Source of the DNA: Branchipolynoe longqiensis
Taxonomy: Eukaryota > Annelida > Polychaeta > Phyllodocida > Polynoidae
NCBI GenBank assembly: GCA_030323885.1
Contig: JASIRB010002297.1
Span: 51,272 to 115,271 of the forward strand
DNA length: 64,000 nucleotides
Reading direction: 5' to 3'
The translations under genes and the position numbers were made by a program. Below, piece after piece: positions 54,956 to 63,745 of the stretch; position 1 is the first letter of the stretch; each line of letters starts with the position of its first letter. Below the pieces are notes generated by a model. That model did not search any database and had not been told where the DNA came from. It worked only from the letters and a program-made list of their open reading frames with translations.

Positions 54956-56637
54956 CTGCCATCCAAAACAACCTCCTGAGATAGTACATGATTCCAGTTG
55001 ATCTAGATCTGCCTGTGCTCAGGGTGGCCCGTACGACAGCACTATCTGTAACCATAACAACAGTTGCATCAGACCATTTATGCGACCACCTATCGCAGGC
55101 AGCGTATACAGCTCGAGTGGTGGTGACCCACATAGCCCGACAACAATCTATCGTCAGCTTCGACGAAGGAGCCGACCAACCAGTCGTTGCCATGGAGAGC
55201 GGCGAGGCCCCATCCCGATGCGTCGCTGTAAGAAGAGATCAGGGGGGCGAAGTGGCCAAGGATCTTGGCCTTACCGTTAATGTGGCCAGAAAAAGTGATC
55301 CACCATTCCAGATCCTCACGGACCCCCTTGGTCAGCCTAACCCGATGGTGGACCTCCCTGAGTTTTGCGGACATATCGAATATCCTTCTAGTAAAGGTTC
55401 GGCCACCCCTGATCACCTTAGCACAGTGGGCTAGGATCCCGCCGACCTGCTCCAGCTCCTTCGAAGCCTTCCTGCGATCCCTCATTGTCTCGAGTACCCG
55501 TCTCATCTTGTCTAGTTTATCTGTCGGAAGGGAGAGTTCTAATTTTTTGGAATCAATTATGATCCCGAGGAAGCGCACCCGCTGGGCCGCCTGGCTCACT
55601 TTCTTATAGCTTACGTAGAAACCAAGCCTGCGGATGATTCCTAAGACTAGCTTCTGGGCCCCCATCGCCTCAATTTTAGTCTGTCCTAACACACAGAAGT
55701 CATCTAGGTAATTAATTACCCGAGTAGCTCCCTCCCTTAGAGCACATCTGACAATGAAATCAGAAATTTTGCAAAATATATAAGGGCTGGAGGAAAGGCC
55801 CATGCTGAGTCTGTTATCTAGATAATAGCCTCCCTCCTCAGCCAGGGCCCTAGCAATGGCCAGACCCTGACGAGGGCGGTCAGATGGGTGGATGGAGACC
55901 GCTCTGTAAGCATCTTTACTGTCTATTGTCGAGAGAAAGTCCCCTTTCTCCATGCAGTCTGTGACAGTATCGATGGTTTTGTAGCTAAAAGTGGTGGCTA
56001 TGCCTCGTGTGAACTGGTTTACCGAGTTGCCCTTCGGTCTACTACAATCAACGACGGTTCTACCGCCGCCGTCGTCTTTTGGTACGACAAAGACCGAATG
56101 TGTACATTTTGGCTGGATGTCTACCCTGGATATGTTCCCAGCAGCCAGCTCTCCTTGAAACTTCTCATAAATGATATCGTGCTCCCACTTATTCCTAGCC
56201 TTCCTCTCCCTGGTGCTATAGGTTATATCACAATCGTCATTTATAACCCTGAAGCCATAGACCACCCCTAATAATAGAAAAATCGAGTCAGGATCATTAT
56301 CTCCTCTAAAGAACAACTCGACTACGAATCTACAGGGCTTAAGCTGGGAGCGGTTGCCTGCAATAAAATGGGTACAATCACAGTTGGCATGAAAACATGA
56401 TTCATATACTTTAAAATGGAACTTATCACCACCTATAGACTCTGATAAAGATACCATTATGTGGTCTCCAACATCCCAGATATGCAATCGGCCATCAACA
56501 TCCTTTATATCAACAGTACCCCAAATGCTACATGTTTCAACGCCCCCCCTCCTGCACATTGGGAACAATCGGATTAGCATTGGCAACGTGCCCAGAGTGT
56601 TCGCCATTGCTCTCAATTTGAATGTCCAGGCCACCAC
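54855..56637 (-). pseudogene. Ngaro reverse transcriptase / RNase H
   Basis: 56637-55090 is open: an N-terminal region with CFHANCDCTHFIAGNRSQ, then the RT with CTHSVFVVPKDDGGGRTVV, FLSTIDSKDAYRAVSIHP (first Asp), YLDNRLSMGLSSSPYIF and VINYLDDFCVLG (catalytic YLDD). RNase H begins with ISSYSDASGWGLAAL. A frameshift near 55190 moves it to 55193-54855: VVMVTDSAVVRATLSTGRSR and SVYIRSRDNV. Its 3' end overlaps the YR frame, as is usual in this group. All RT and RNase H acidic residues are visible; only the frameshift breaks it. Confidence 0.85.
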
Positions 56638-56998
56638 CGTCTCCAGTGTCAGTCATGTCACCCATGTCCTCGCAAAAGTGCATAAGTGTATCTCCGTCAT
56701 GAACTTTGTTGCTGCTCACAGCCTCGGTTGGTGTATCACTATCATTCCGTGTGTTGCTGCTCCTGCTCCCGCCTTGAACGAGGCCCCGGCTAGTCACAGA
56801 GGCCAAGTACTCCCGATAGTTGCTAGCCCCACGGTGGCCAGCACCCCGTTCAGCAACATCCCTGCTGACAGTCTCCCTGTCAGCCATGTCCCTGTCCAAC
56901 ACACCTGCCTTGGGCCACTGAGTCAGCTGGGCACTAGTTTGCCCACTGACCCACTTACCTGCATGATATGTGAATAAGGGTTCATGCTCCGTTACCAC
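56537..56998 (-). other. Overlapping ORF between gag and RT
   Basis: 153 codons (SNYREYLASVTSRGLVQGGS, acidic C-terminus) overlapping the RT start by about 100 bp. It may be the N-terminal extension of the pol polyprotein in a shifted frame. No domain recognised. Confidence 0.35.
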
Positions 56999-57798
56999 AG
57001 AACTTGCCTCGAACCGGTCGGTGAGACGTTCATGTCCCAGTCACTCCTTACACTTGTAGCGTTTGTGGCCCTTCCCCCGCACTTAGAGCAAGTGTGTTTA
57101 AAGCGGCACAAGTCCTCTGCGCGGTCGCATCCCCCCTCGGAGTTCCAGGCGTAGCAGGAGCGATTTCCTGGTCTGGATGGCGCCTTCCTTCCTGAACCGA
57201 AGCTCGTCTTCCTCTGCCTACGGTTCTGGTCGCTGTAGTGGGACATGCTCTCACTCTGGTATTTGGAGGAGAATGCCGCGAATCCAATCGTCTCTGCTAG
57301 CTTCCGTATCTCCAAATCGTATTCGACATGAGCAATGTCTTTATAATGGTCATCCCGCGCACGATTTGTGATAAACTTGAGATGCTGCAAGAAGGCTCTG
57401 TGGTCCTGCACGGACAGGTCCGCTATGGTGAGGCACCAGGAAGCACTAGCATTGATGAGCTCATAGGCATTGAGCTTCCTAAGATCCTTCCCCCCCAGCG
57501 TATGCTTCTTCAGAGCCCACTTACTCCGTCTACGTCGGGAGGCACTGCTGTCGCTCCGAGAGCGTGTTGGTCGTCGTCGTCTTGCGGCATCCCTGGATCT
57601 TCTGCGTGACCGGCCGTAGGAAGAGTGGCCTTCGTCTTCCCTATCCTTTGTCCCCCACTCCGGCCTCAGGCTGGCAGGGTGACAGACAACCGGCTGCAGG
57701 AGGCACAAGTCATTCACATGGAAACAATTATTTATATTAACACGTAGGGTCGCCTTAAGCGGGGGTGGAATAGCCCGACGGTTAAACCTGCAAGTCAC
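56992..57798 (-). CDS. Ngaro Gag with Cys/His cluster
   Basis: 268 codons. An Arg/Ser-rich stretch (RSRRRSRDAARRRRPTRSRS) precedes a helical region (LRKLNAYELINASASWCLTI, FLQHLKFITNRARDDHYKDI). Near the C-terminus is a zinc-binding cluster CYAWNSEGGCDRAEDLC followed by KHTCSKCGG, analogous to the 13.8-kb gag. It probably binds element RNA. An upstream frame, 58045-57782 (CTDCGFNHKKDDAATC, then an acidic coiled coil EEKEEEARAAIEKIEAELR), is likely its N-terminal part, split off by a frame change near 57790. Confidence 0.7.
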   Translation of the reverse strand: MTCRFNRRAIPPPLKATLRVNINNCFHVNDLCLLQPVVCHPASLRPEWGTKDREDEGHSSYGRSRRRSRDAARRRRPTRSRSDSSASRRRRSKWALKKHTLGGKDLRKLNAYELINASASWCLTIADLSVQDHRAFLQHLKFITNRARDDHYKDIAHVEYDLEIRKLAETIGFAAFSSKYQSESMSHYSDQNRRQRKTSFGSGRKAPSRPGNRSCYAWNSEGGCDRAEDLCRFKHTCSKCGGRATNATSVRSDWDMNVSPTGSRQVLW

Positions 57799-58045
57799 TC
57801 AGGCGATCCTGGAGATCCTGTAGCCGTAACTCTGCCTCGATTTTTTCGATCGCCGCTCTTGCCTCCTCTTCCTTTTCTTCGATCGATAAGTCTGCCATTG
57901 CCGTCGTCACCTGGGCCGAGTCGTCTTTTGATTTACTTGAGGCCATACTTCTGGTGCGCACCGTCGTGCGTTGGTGGTCACAACAGGTCGCAGCGTCGTC
58001 CTTCTTGTGGTTGAAACCGCAGTCAGTACAGTATGGCAGCGGCAT
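57782..58045 (-). pseudogene. Ngaro Gag N-terminal part
   Basis: A CxxC-H-C cluster and a predicted coiled coil (IEEKEEEARAAIEKIEAELR) immediately 5' of the Gag body. Reads as one protein with it after a frame change. Confidence 0.5.
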
Positions 58046-58049
58046 AGGT

Positions 58050-58635
58050 CGTCCGTTGGCCTGAGTCGTCCGTTGGCCCGAAGGGCGATGTGTGGTAAGA
58101 CACTAATGGTGAATGACCGTTAAAGTACGGACAGTACCAAGCTATAATAAATCGACAAGATTCAAATTGCTCGTCGAAAATATTATTATGCGATGTGAAC
58201 CGACGGATAGTCGTCCACTGGCCCGAGTGTGAAGTTGTAACGATCGATAAGTATTTGAGCAAAGCGTATTCAAATCGGGCGATTTGCTGACGACCGTTAA
58301 GAACGGGCTAGTTCAAATCTGTACGAATAATCGACAAGATTCAAATCGCTAGTCCATAATGTTCATATGGATGATCTAAGTAACTTTAACGACCGATACC
58401 GTCGTCAACTGGCCCGAGTATGTAGTTCTTAAATTTTATATGACCAAGGCGTTTTCAAATCGATCGGGGTATTTGGAATTCGACACCATGGAAATATTTT
58501 TCGTCAGTCGTCCGCTGTCCCTGTAGAAATAAGGTTCATTATGTGCACGATACCGTTATTCTTTGCTCAGGAACGATCGTGGTTGGTAGAGTTCACCGAA
58601 ACTGCTGAAGTCGTCCGGTGGCCCCAGGTAAAACA
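58050..58635 (-). repeat. Repetitive Ngaro leader
   Basis: Degenerate direct repeats of about 100-200 bp, each with GTCGTCC.(T)TGGCCCGAG (58065, 58210, 58403, with decayed copies at 58507 and 58608) and AATCGACAAGATTCAAAT (58148, 58329). Confidence 0.65.
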
Positions 58636-58692
58636 ACAGGTAGCAAAGGTAAACAAAGGCACCACAGGTAGCTGGTAGACTGTGGTCCTTCC

Positions 58693-58878
58693 AAAGCGAA
58701 AAACAGGAGGCAAGTGACGATTTGAACCGAGTTGAGTGCGAGCGCCGGGGCCAAAGGAAGCAGCAGGCCCGGACGACGGCGATTGGACAATATTCAAATC
58801 GACTAAATAAACAAATAATAAATAAATAATAGTTCTCCGAGAGTTTATATGTATATAATAGATTATATATAATATAAG
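58693..58878 (-). repeat. Ngaro split repeat A1 (5' end)
   Basis: Partner of A2, differing by one inserted A and a few substitutions. Marks the element's 5' terminus at 58878. Confidence 0.9.
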
Positions 58879-59530
58879 GAACTAATACTGTCACACTAGT
58901 GTGTCCATGCACTATGTGGTTATACGGAACTAATACCCCAGTCACACTAGTGTGTCCATGCACTATGTGGTTATAAGGAACTAATACTGTATTCACACTA
59001 GTGTGTCCAATTACTATGTGGTTATAAGGAACCAATACCCCAGTCACACTAGTGTGTCCATGCACTATGTGGTTATAAGGAACTAATACTCCAGTCACAC
59101 TAGTGTGTCCATGCACTATGTGGTTATAAGGAACTAATACAGGAATTGGGGATAAGGTGTCTTATAATAGCAATATCCTTTACAGTAACTAATACCCCAG
59201 TCACCCTAGTGTGTCCTTGTACTATATGGTTACAAAGAACTACTACCGCAGTCACACTAGTGTGTCCATGTACTATGTGGTTATAAGGAACTAATACAGG
59301 AAGTGAGGATAAGGCGTCTTCTAATAGCAATAGCCGTTACAGTAAATAATACCCCAGTCACACTAGTGTGTCCATGTACTATGTGGTTATAAGGAACTAA
59401 TACCCCAGTCACACTAGTGTGTGCATGGACTATGAGGTTATAAGGAACTACTACAGGAAGTGAGGATAAGGCGTCTTGTAATAGCAATAGCCTTTACAGT
59501 AACTAATACCCCAGTCACACTACTGCTTGC
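58879..59530. repeat. 52-bp satellite with palindromic core and 157-bp higher-order unit
   Basis: Ten copies of AGGAACTAATACCCCAGTCA / CACTAGTGTGTCCATG / CACTATGTGGTTATA. Three copies of a 58-bp insert (GGAAGTGAGGATAAGGCGTC) recur every 157 bp (59124, 59281, 59438). The core ACACTAGTGT is a perfect palindrome. The array starts directly at the Ngaro 5' end. Confidence 0.9.
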
Positions 59531-59883
59531 AAACATTTTGCGACCCAAAAAAAGGGGTGATCGCAAAATTGTTCCAGAAGACTCACAAAGGCGTCGCACA
59601 GTGGTCCTCACTGGTCGCTGACCTCCTTCTAACCATTTGTTACAGAGATTAGGTATCATCAATCGGTGAGATGAAAGTCTCCCATTGTACGCATATCCCA
59701 CTATATGGAATACACTGTACCAAGCCATTGAGATGAACTCCTCATGATCATGTTTTAAGCACAGGATAAAGGTGGTCCTATTAAGTGAATATGTCGATAC
59801 CGTGAACTGGAGCAACATATTGTGTTGTGATTGTTATCCTGGGTCATATAGACCCGATGAGTAATGATCAAATAATTACAACC
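59531..59883. other. Non-coding DNA
   Basis: No gene or repeat recognised. Confidence 0.4.
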
Positions 59884-60205
59884 AGACAGGATGGCCAAAT
59901 GAGGTAGAGCGTCCGTCTCCCATGTTGGTAGATCGTGGAGTCGTGTGTTCGAACCCTGGTCAAATCAAACCAATGAATTAGCAATTGATACTTGTCAGTT
60001 CCTAGCCAGGGGCTCGGCATTATTAGGATAGGGCAAGGACTGGTTGGCTCAGTGTCAGGATAATGTGACTGAGTGGGATATCAGGTCATGGTGCTGGCAG
60101 CCTGGTATCCCAGGAGGGCAGCACTATAAAGTCGCCATGAGTGCGCACTGTCACATGTGATATGACCTCAGATGTTGTTAGGACATAAAACATTAAACAA
60201 ACAAA
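59884..60205 (+). repeat. tRNA-derived SINE, second family, copy 2
   Basis: A box TGGCCAAATGAGGTAGAGCG (59891-59910) and B box GTTCGAACCCTGG (59948-59960). Body and tail as at 23445-23780, ending AAACATTAAACAAACAAACA. Confidence 0.8.
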
Positions 60206-60610
60206 CAAATCAAATAATTACAATTTAATCCTCCCAATTGCGCTGTCGATGAACATGTCCTGGTCTCATTATATCTTTTTCTAACATGTGTTTGCTTCCT
60301 CGAAGAGCAGTCCGTAGGTTATCCGTATCTCAGCTCCAGGACTCATGATGTTGCAACATATTATTTGTTTATATATAAAGGGGCAGTGGGAAGACAACCA
60401 TTAATGGTTACACTGTTCTTACAATTTCTATTATTGTCAACAGGTTACTCTGTATGGGTATTGTGAATAATATGAAAAAAAAGACTTTCCAGTAAGGTAT
60501 ATTCTGAAAGCAGAAACTTCCAAGCATTCAGATTATTGGAAGCGATACACCACCCTCCCCCACCCTCCCCCAATGACTGAGTTTGCATAATTTATCCGAA
60601 CATGCGCTGG
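60206..60610. other. Presumed intron or 5' flank of the Mcr-like gene
   Basis: No coding content. It ends in a pyrimidine/AG acceptor (CCTCCACGTACAG) before 60624. Confidence 0.4.
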
Positions 60611-60623
60611 CCTCCACGTACAG

Positions 60624-60813
60624 GTGCTGCGCCAGCTGCGGTTGTTCGACGAGCCAAACCAGGGCCCCTTCGAGCACATCTGGTGGCACGCTGATGACCG
60701 CTGGGACGAGCACGTCTTCTTCCCTTCCCCGACGACCGGCATCGACACCCTGACCACGTTCGAGGTGGCCGGACTCGTGGCGCTGTCCGACCGCAACATG
60801 ACATTCAGAGATG
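60624..60813 (+). CDS. Mcr/TEP-like protein, A2M-region exon
   Basis: A 190-bp exon between acceptor CGTACAG (ending 60623) and donor GTAAAA (60814). The peptide contains RQLRLFDEPNQGPFEHIWWH, WDEHVFFPSPTTGIDTLTTF and EVAGLVALSD, which resembles the alpha-2-macroglobulin (A2M) domain of thioester proteins (a Trp-rich start, then ITTF and a pre-thioester strand). The exon ends in phase 1, matching the start phase of the LDLa exon at 62054. TEPs are secreted proteins of innate immunity; insect Mcr (TEP6) carries an LDLa module and also acts at septate junctions. Upstream exons are not found here. Confidence 0.6.
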
Positions 60814-61254
60814 GTAAAATATTTTTTTTATCAGAAGATGCATTTAGTCATTGCAGAGGCACTGGTCTTCCAACCGTTTACATTACATTGTAAATAGGTA
60901 GATCAGTGGGTACTTAGGTAGGGCATATTAGTAGATTATGAAGGAGGTTAGTGTGTTAGTGGGTTAGCCATAATAAGTTCACTATTATGGGCTAAGTTGG
61001 TGGGTCGCTGCAAGAGCTGTGCTTCTATTATGGGTACGGTGTATGTGATGGGGATGGGTAAAAGAATGGAGCCATAATAAGAATAGAATTATTTCTAAAT
61101 TGTTTATGATGGAATGAAATAATGACCAGATAACACAGAGGGTGAAACCCTTACATACCTTTGACCTTTAAATATGTGGAACGGTCCTTAACTACTTTTG
61201 CAGACCTTTAAATAAGCTTAAAGACCTTTAAATACTGTTACATACCTTTAGATA

Positions 61255-61370
61255 GTGTCATGGGGGTGATGAAAATTGGGAATATTGCGCCTATATCGGG
61301 ATTCGAACCCACATCTCTTTGCATTCCGGGTCAGCGTGCTAACCATCACAACACATAGGCTCCCTACTGT
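61255..61370 (-). repeat. tRNA-derived SINE head, copy 4
   Basis: Minus-strand GAGCCTATGTGTTGTGATGG, GTTAGCACGCTGACC and GTGGGTTCGAATCCCG, matching the family at 5640-5975. Confidence 0.7.
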
Positions 61371-61379
61371 CACCACACT

Positions 61380-61695
61380 ACCCACACCTACCTGTCTATG
61401 TGGTTACTAACGTGAGAGTTCAGTGCAGACTACTACACTCGTCCCCCTGGAATTGTAAGTCTTTTAATGCTTACAATTACATACATACAGGCAATGTACT
61501 AACACATACATACACAGGGTAGGTTCTACAACCATACAGCGCAAAGCTTGTGCAGGATCCTGCTCATGGCACCAATGTCATTGGGGTGATGAAAATGGGA
61601 AATATTGCGCCTAGAGCAATGCTCAAACCCACATCTCTTTGCATTCCGGGCCAGTGTGCTAACCATTAAACCACCTAGGCTCCCTGATATCACAA
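61380..61695 (-). repeat. tRNA-derived SINE, copy 5 (full length)
   Basis: Head at 61690-61580 (TAGGTGGTTTAATGGTTAGC, B-box-like GGGTTTGAGCATTGC), body with AGGATCCTGCACAAGC, and tail toward 61380 (GACGAGTGTAGTAGTCTGCA). Confidence 0.75.
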
Positions 61696-62053
61696 AAGTA
61701 ACCACGCCCACCTGTCTATGTGGTTACTTAACTGAGAGGTCGGTGCAGCTAATACAATACTTTTAAAGAGAATTCGATATTTTTAAACACAGTAGATACA
61801 TTAAAAACACTTAAGTCCATTTAAATACATATAAATGCATTTACATACATTTAAATACATTTAAATCATTTGAATCATTTAAATAATTTTACATCCATTT
61901 AAATGGCTTTAAATGCCTTTAAATTCATTTAAATTCACTGAAATACATTGAAATTCATTTAACTTAATTTAAATACATTTAAACACCTTTAAGTACTATT
62001 ATATACTTTGTACAGGTACGTGTGAGTTATGTGTGCCTCTCCTGTGTTGCCAG

Positions 62054-62173
62054 ATCTGGGCATTTGTAACCGAACGCTGGGTCTGGGTCGCTGTGCGCTC
62101 GGAGCCTGCTTCAACCTCAACAAGACATGTGACGGCATCGTCGACTGTCTGGACGGCTTCGACGAGATGGCAT
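62054..62173 (+). CDS. Mcr/TEP-like protein, LDL-receptor class A exon
   Basis: A 120-bp exon after acceptor GTTGCCAG and before donor GTGAGT (62174). It encodes one LDLa module with six cysteines in order: ICNRTLG, GRCALGACFNLN, KTCDGIVDCLDGFDEMA and a last Cys completed across the donor. The acidic calcium box is CDGIVDCLDGFDE. Both exon borders are phase 1, typical of LDLa modules, and the start phase fits the exon at 60624-60813. Later exons lie beyond the window. The ORF running on past 62174 is intron and simple repeat. Confidence 0.75.
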
Positions 62174-62479
62174 GTGAGTGCAGGCACCACTACCTACATG
62201 GTTCGTTTTGCGGAGTTTACGTCCTGGCACCATCTAATGCCTGGTACACACCTCCCGTTTACGATTCATGCACTAAAACTGACTGCCTTACGCGACCTGA
62301 CCTGACCCGACCCGACCCGACCCGACCCGTTTCCCGACTAAAACTGATGACAGGGGGTACACACATAGACCGACTGGAGCGCCCACATATACCGTCCGTT
62401 TCGCGACTGCGATCCATGCACCTGGTGTCTTTAGCGCAAACTACCCTAGCTACCCGAGCACCTCCTAGCGTTCCCCCTG

Positions 62480-63131
62480 TTGGGTTCCCCCCTCTTGTGT
62501 TCCCCCGTCTCTTCCATTCCCCCGTCTCCCATTCCCCCTCTTCCATGCCCCTCTCTTCCATTCTCTCTCTTCCCTTCCCCCTCTCCAATTCCCTCTCTTC
62601 CATTCCCCGCTCTTCCATTCCTCCTCTTCCATTCCCCCTCTTCCCTTCCCCCTCTCCCATTCCCTCTCTTCCATTCCCTCCCCTCTTCTTCCATTCTGCG
62701 TCTCTTCCCTTTCCGCCCTATCCATCCCTCTCTTCCATTACCTTACCCTCTCTCCCATCCCTCACTCTTCTCCTATCCCCTCCGCGTTCTCTCCGCACCC
62801 TCTCTTTCCCTTCCCCCTCTTTCCATTCCATATTTCTTCCATTCCCTCTCGTCGTGTCGATCCCCCTCTTCAGTTCCCCCTTCTTCCATTCCCGCTCTCC
62901 ATTCCACTCCTTCCATTCTCCCCCTATTATTCCCTCCTTCCATTTCCCCCTCTCCATTCCCCCTCCTTTCCATTCCCCTCTCTTCCCTTCCCTCTCTTCC
63001 ATTCCCCTCTCTTCCATTCCATCCCTTCCATTCCCTCCTGTTCCATTCCCTCTCTTCCATTCCCCCCTCTTCCATTCCCCATCTTCCATTCCTCCTCTTC
63101 CATTCACCCTCTCCCATTCCCCCTCTTCCAT
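62480..63131. repeat. Pyrimidine minisatellite (TTCCATTCCCCCTC)n
   Basis: About 45 units of 12-16 bases, TTCCATTCCC with CTCTC or CCTC spacers, almost free of purines apart from the single A. Confidence 0.95.
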
Positions 63132-63139
63132 TGGAATCG

Positions 63140-63745
63140 AAGAGGAGGAATGGAAGAGGGGGCAATGGAAGGGGAGAGAATGGAAGAGAGGGAATGGGAG
63201 AGGGGGAATGGAAGAGGAGGAATGGAAGAGGGGGAATGGAAGAGAGGGAATGGAAGAGAGGGAATGGAAGAGGAGGGAATGGAAGAGGGGGAATGGGAGA
63301 GGGGGAATCGAAGAGGAGGAATGGAAGAGGGTCAATGGAAGAGGAGGAATGGAAGAGAGGGAAATGGAAGAGAGGGAATGAAGAGTGGAGATGGAAGAGG
63401 GGGAAATGGAAGAGAGGGGAATGTTAGAGGGGAATGGGGAGAGGGGGAATGGGGGGAATGGAAGACAAGTGGAATGGAAGATGGGGAATGGAATATGGGG
63501 GAACGGAAGAGGGGGGAATGGAAGAGAGGGAATGGGAGAGGGTGAAGGGAAGAGAGAGAATGGAAGAGAGGGGAATGGAAGAGGGGGAATGGATGAGAGG
63601 GGAATGGAAGATGGGGAATGGGAGAGGGGGAATGGAAGAGGAGGGAATGGAAGAGAGGGGAATGGAAGAGGGGGAATGGGAGAGGGGGAATGGAAGAGAG
63701 GGGAATGGAAGAGAGGGGCATGGAAGAGAGGGGAATGGATGAGGA
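63140..63745. repeat. Purine minisatellite (GGGAATGGAAGAGG)n
   Basis: Reverse complement of the preceding array. The strand switch is at about 63131-63143 (CCATTGGAATCGAAG). Both arms could pair as a fold-back of about 600 bp. Confidence 0.95.

Larger units (their letters stand above)
53528..58878 (-). mobile_element. Near-complete Ngaro-type YR retrotransposon
   Basis: Minus-strand order: A1 repeat (58878-58693), repetitive leader (58.63-58.05 kb), gag (58045-56992), RT-RNase H (56637-54855), YR (54955-53915), then B1 (53884-53807), A2 (53806-53622) and B2 (53611-53534). This A1-ORFs-B1-A2-B2 split direct-repeat layout is the Ngaro hallmark. The RT YLDD motif and RNase H acids are present. 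One frameshift in RNase H and an altered recombinase box suggest inactivity. Confidence 0.9.
60814..62053 (+). other. Intron of the Mcr-like gene with SINEs and a TTTAAATACA minisatellite
   Basis: 1240 bp, GT-AG. It contains SINE heads at 61255-61695 and degenerate CATTTAAATA repeats at 61140-61260 and 61790-62000. Confidence 0.6.

Noticed and set aside
55888..56271. 127-codon plus-strand ORF
   Set aside because: Antisense to the Ngaro RT, whose frame carries all catalytic motifs.
58879..59530. CRISPR-like array of regular repeats
   Set aside because: Spacers are not unique, units are contiguous, and the DNA is eukaryotic.
62029..63381. 450-codon ORF running from the LDLa exon into Ser/Pro-rich sequence
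   Set aside because: It reads through a consensus donor at 62174 into a pyrimidine minisatellite. Only 62054-62173 is supported as coding.
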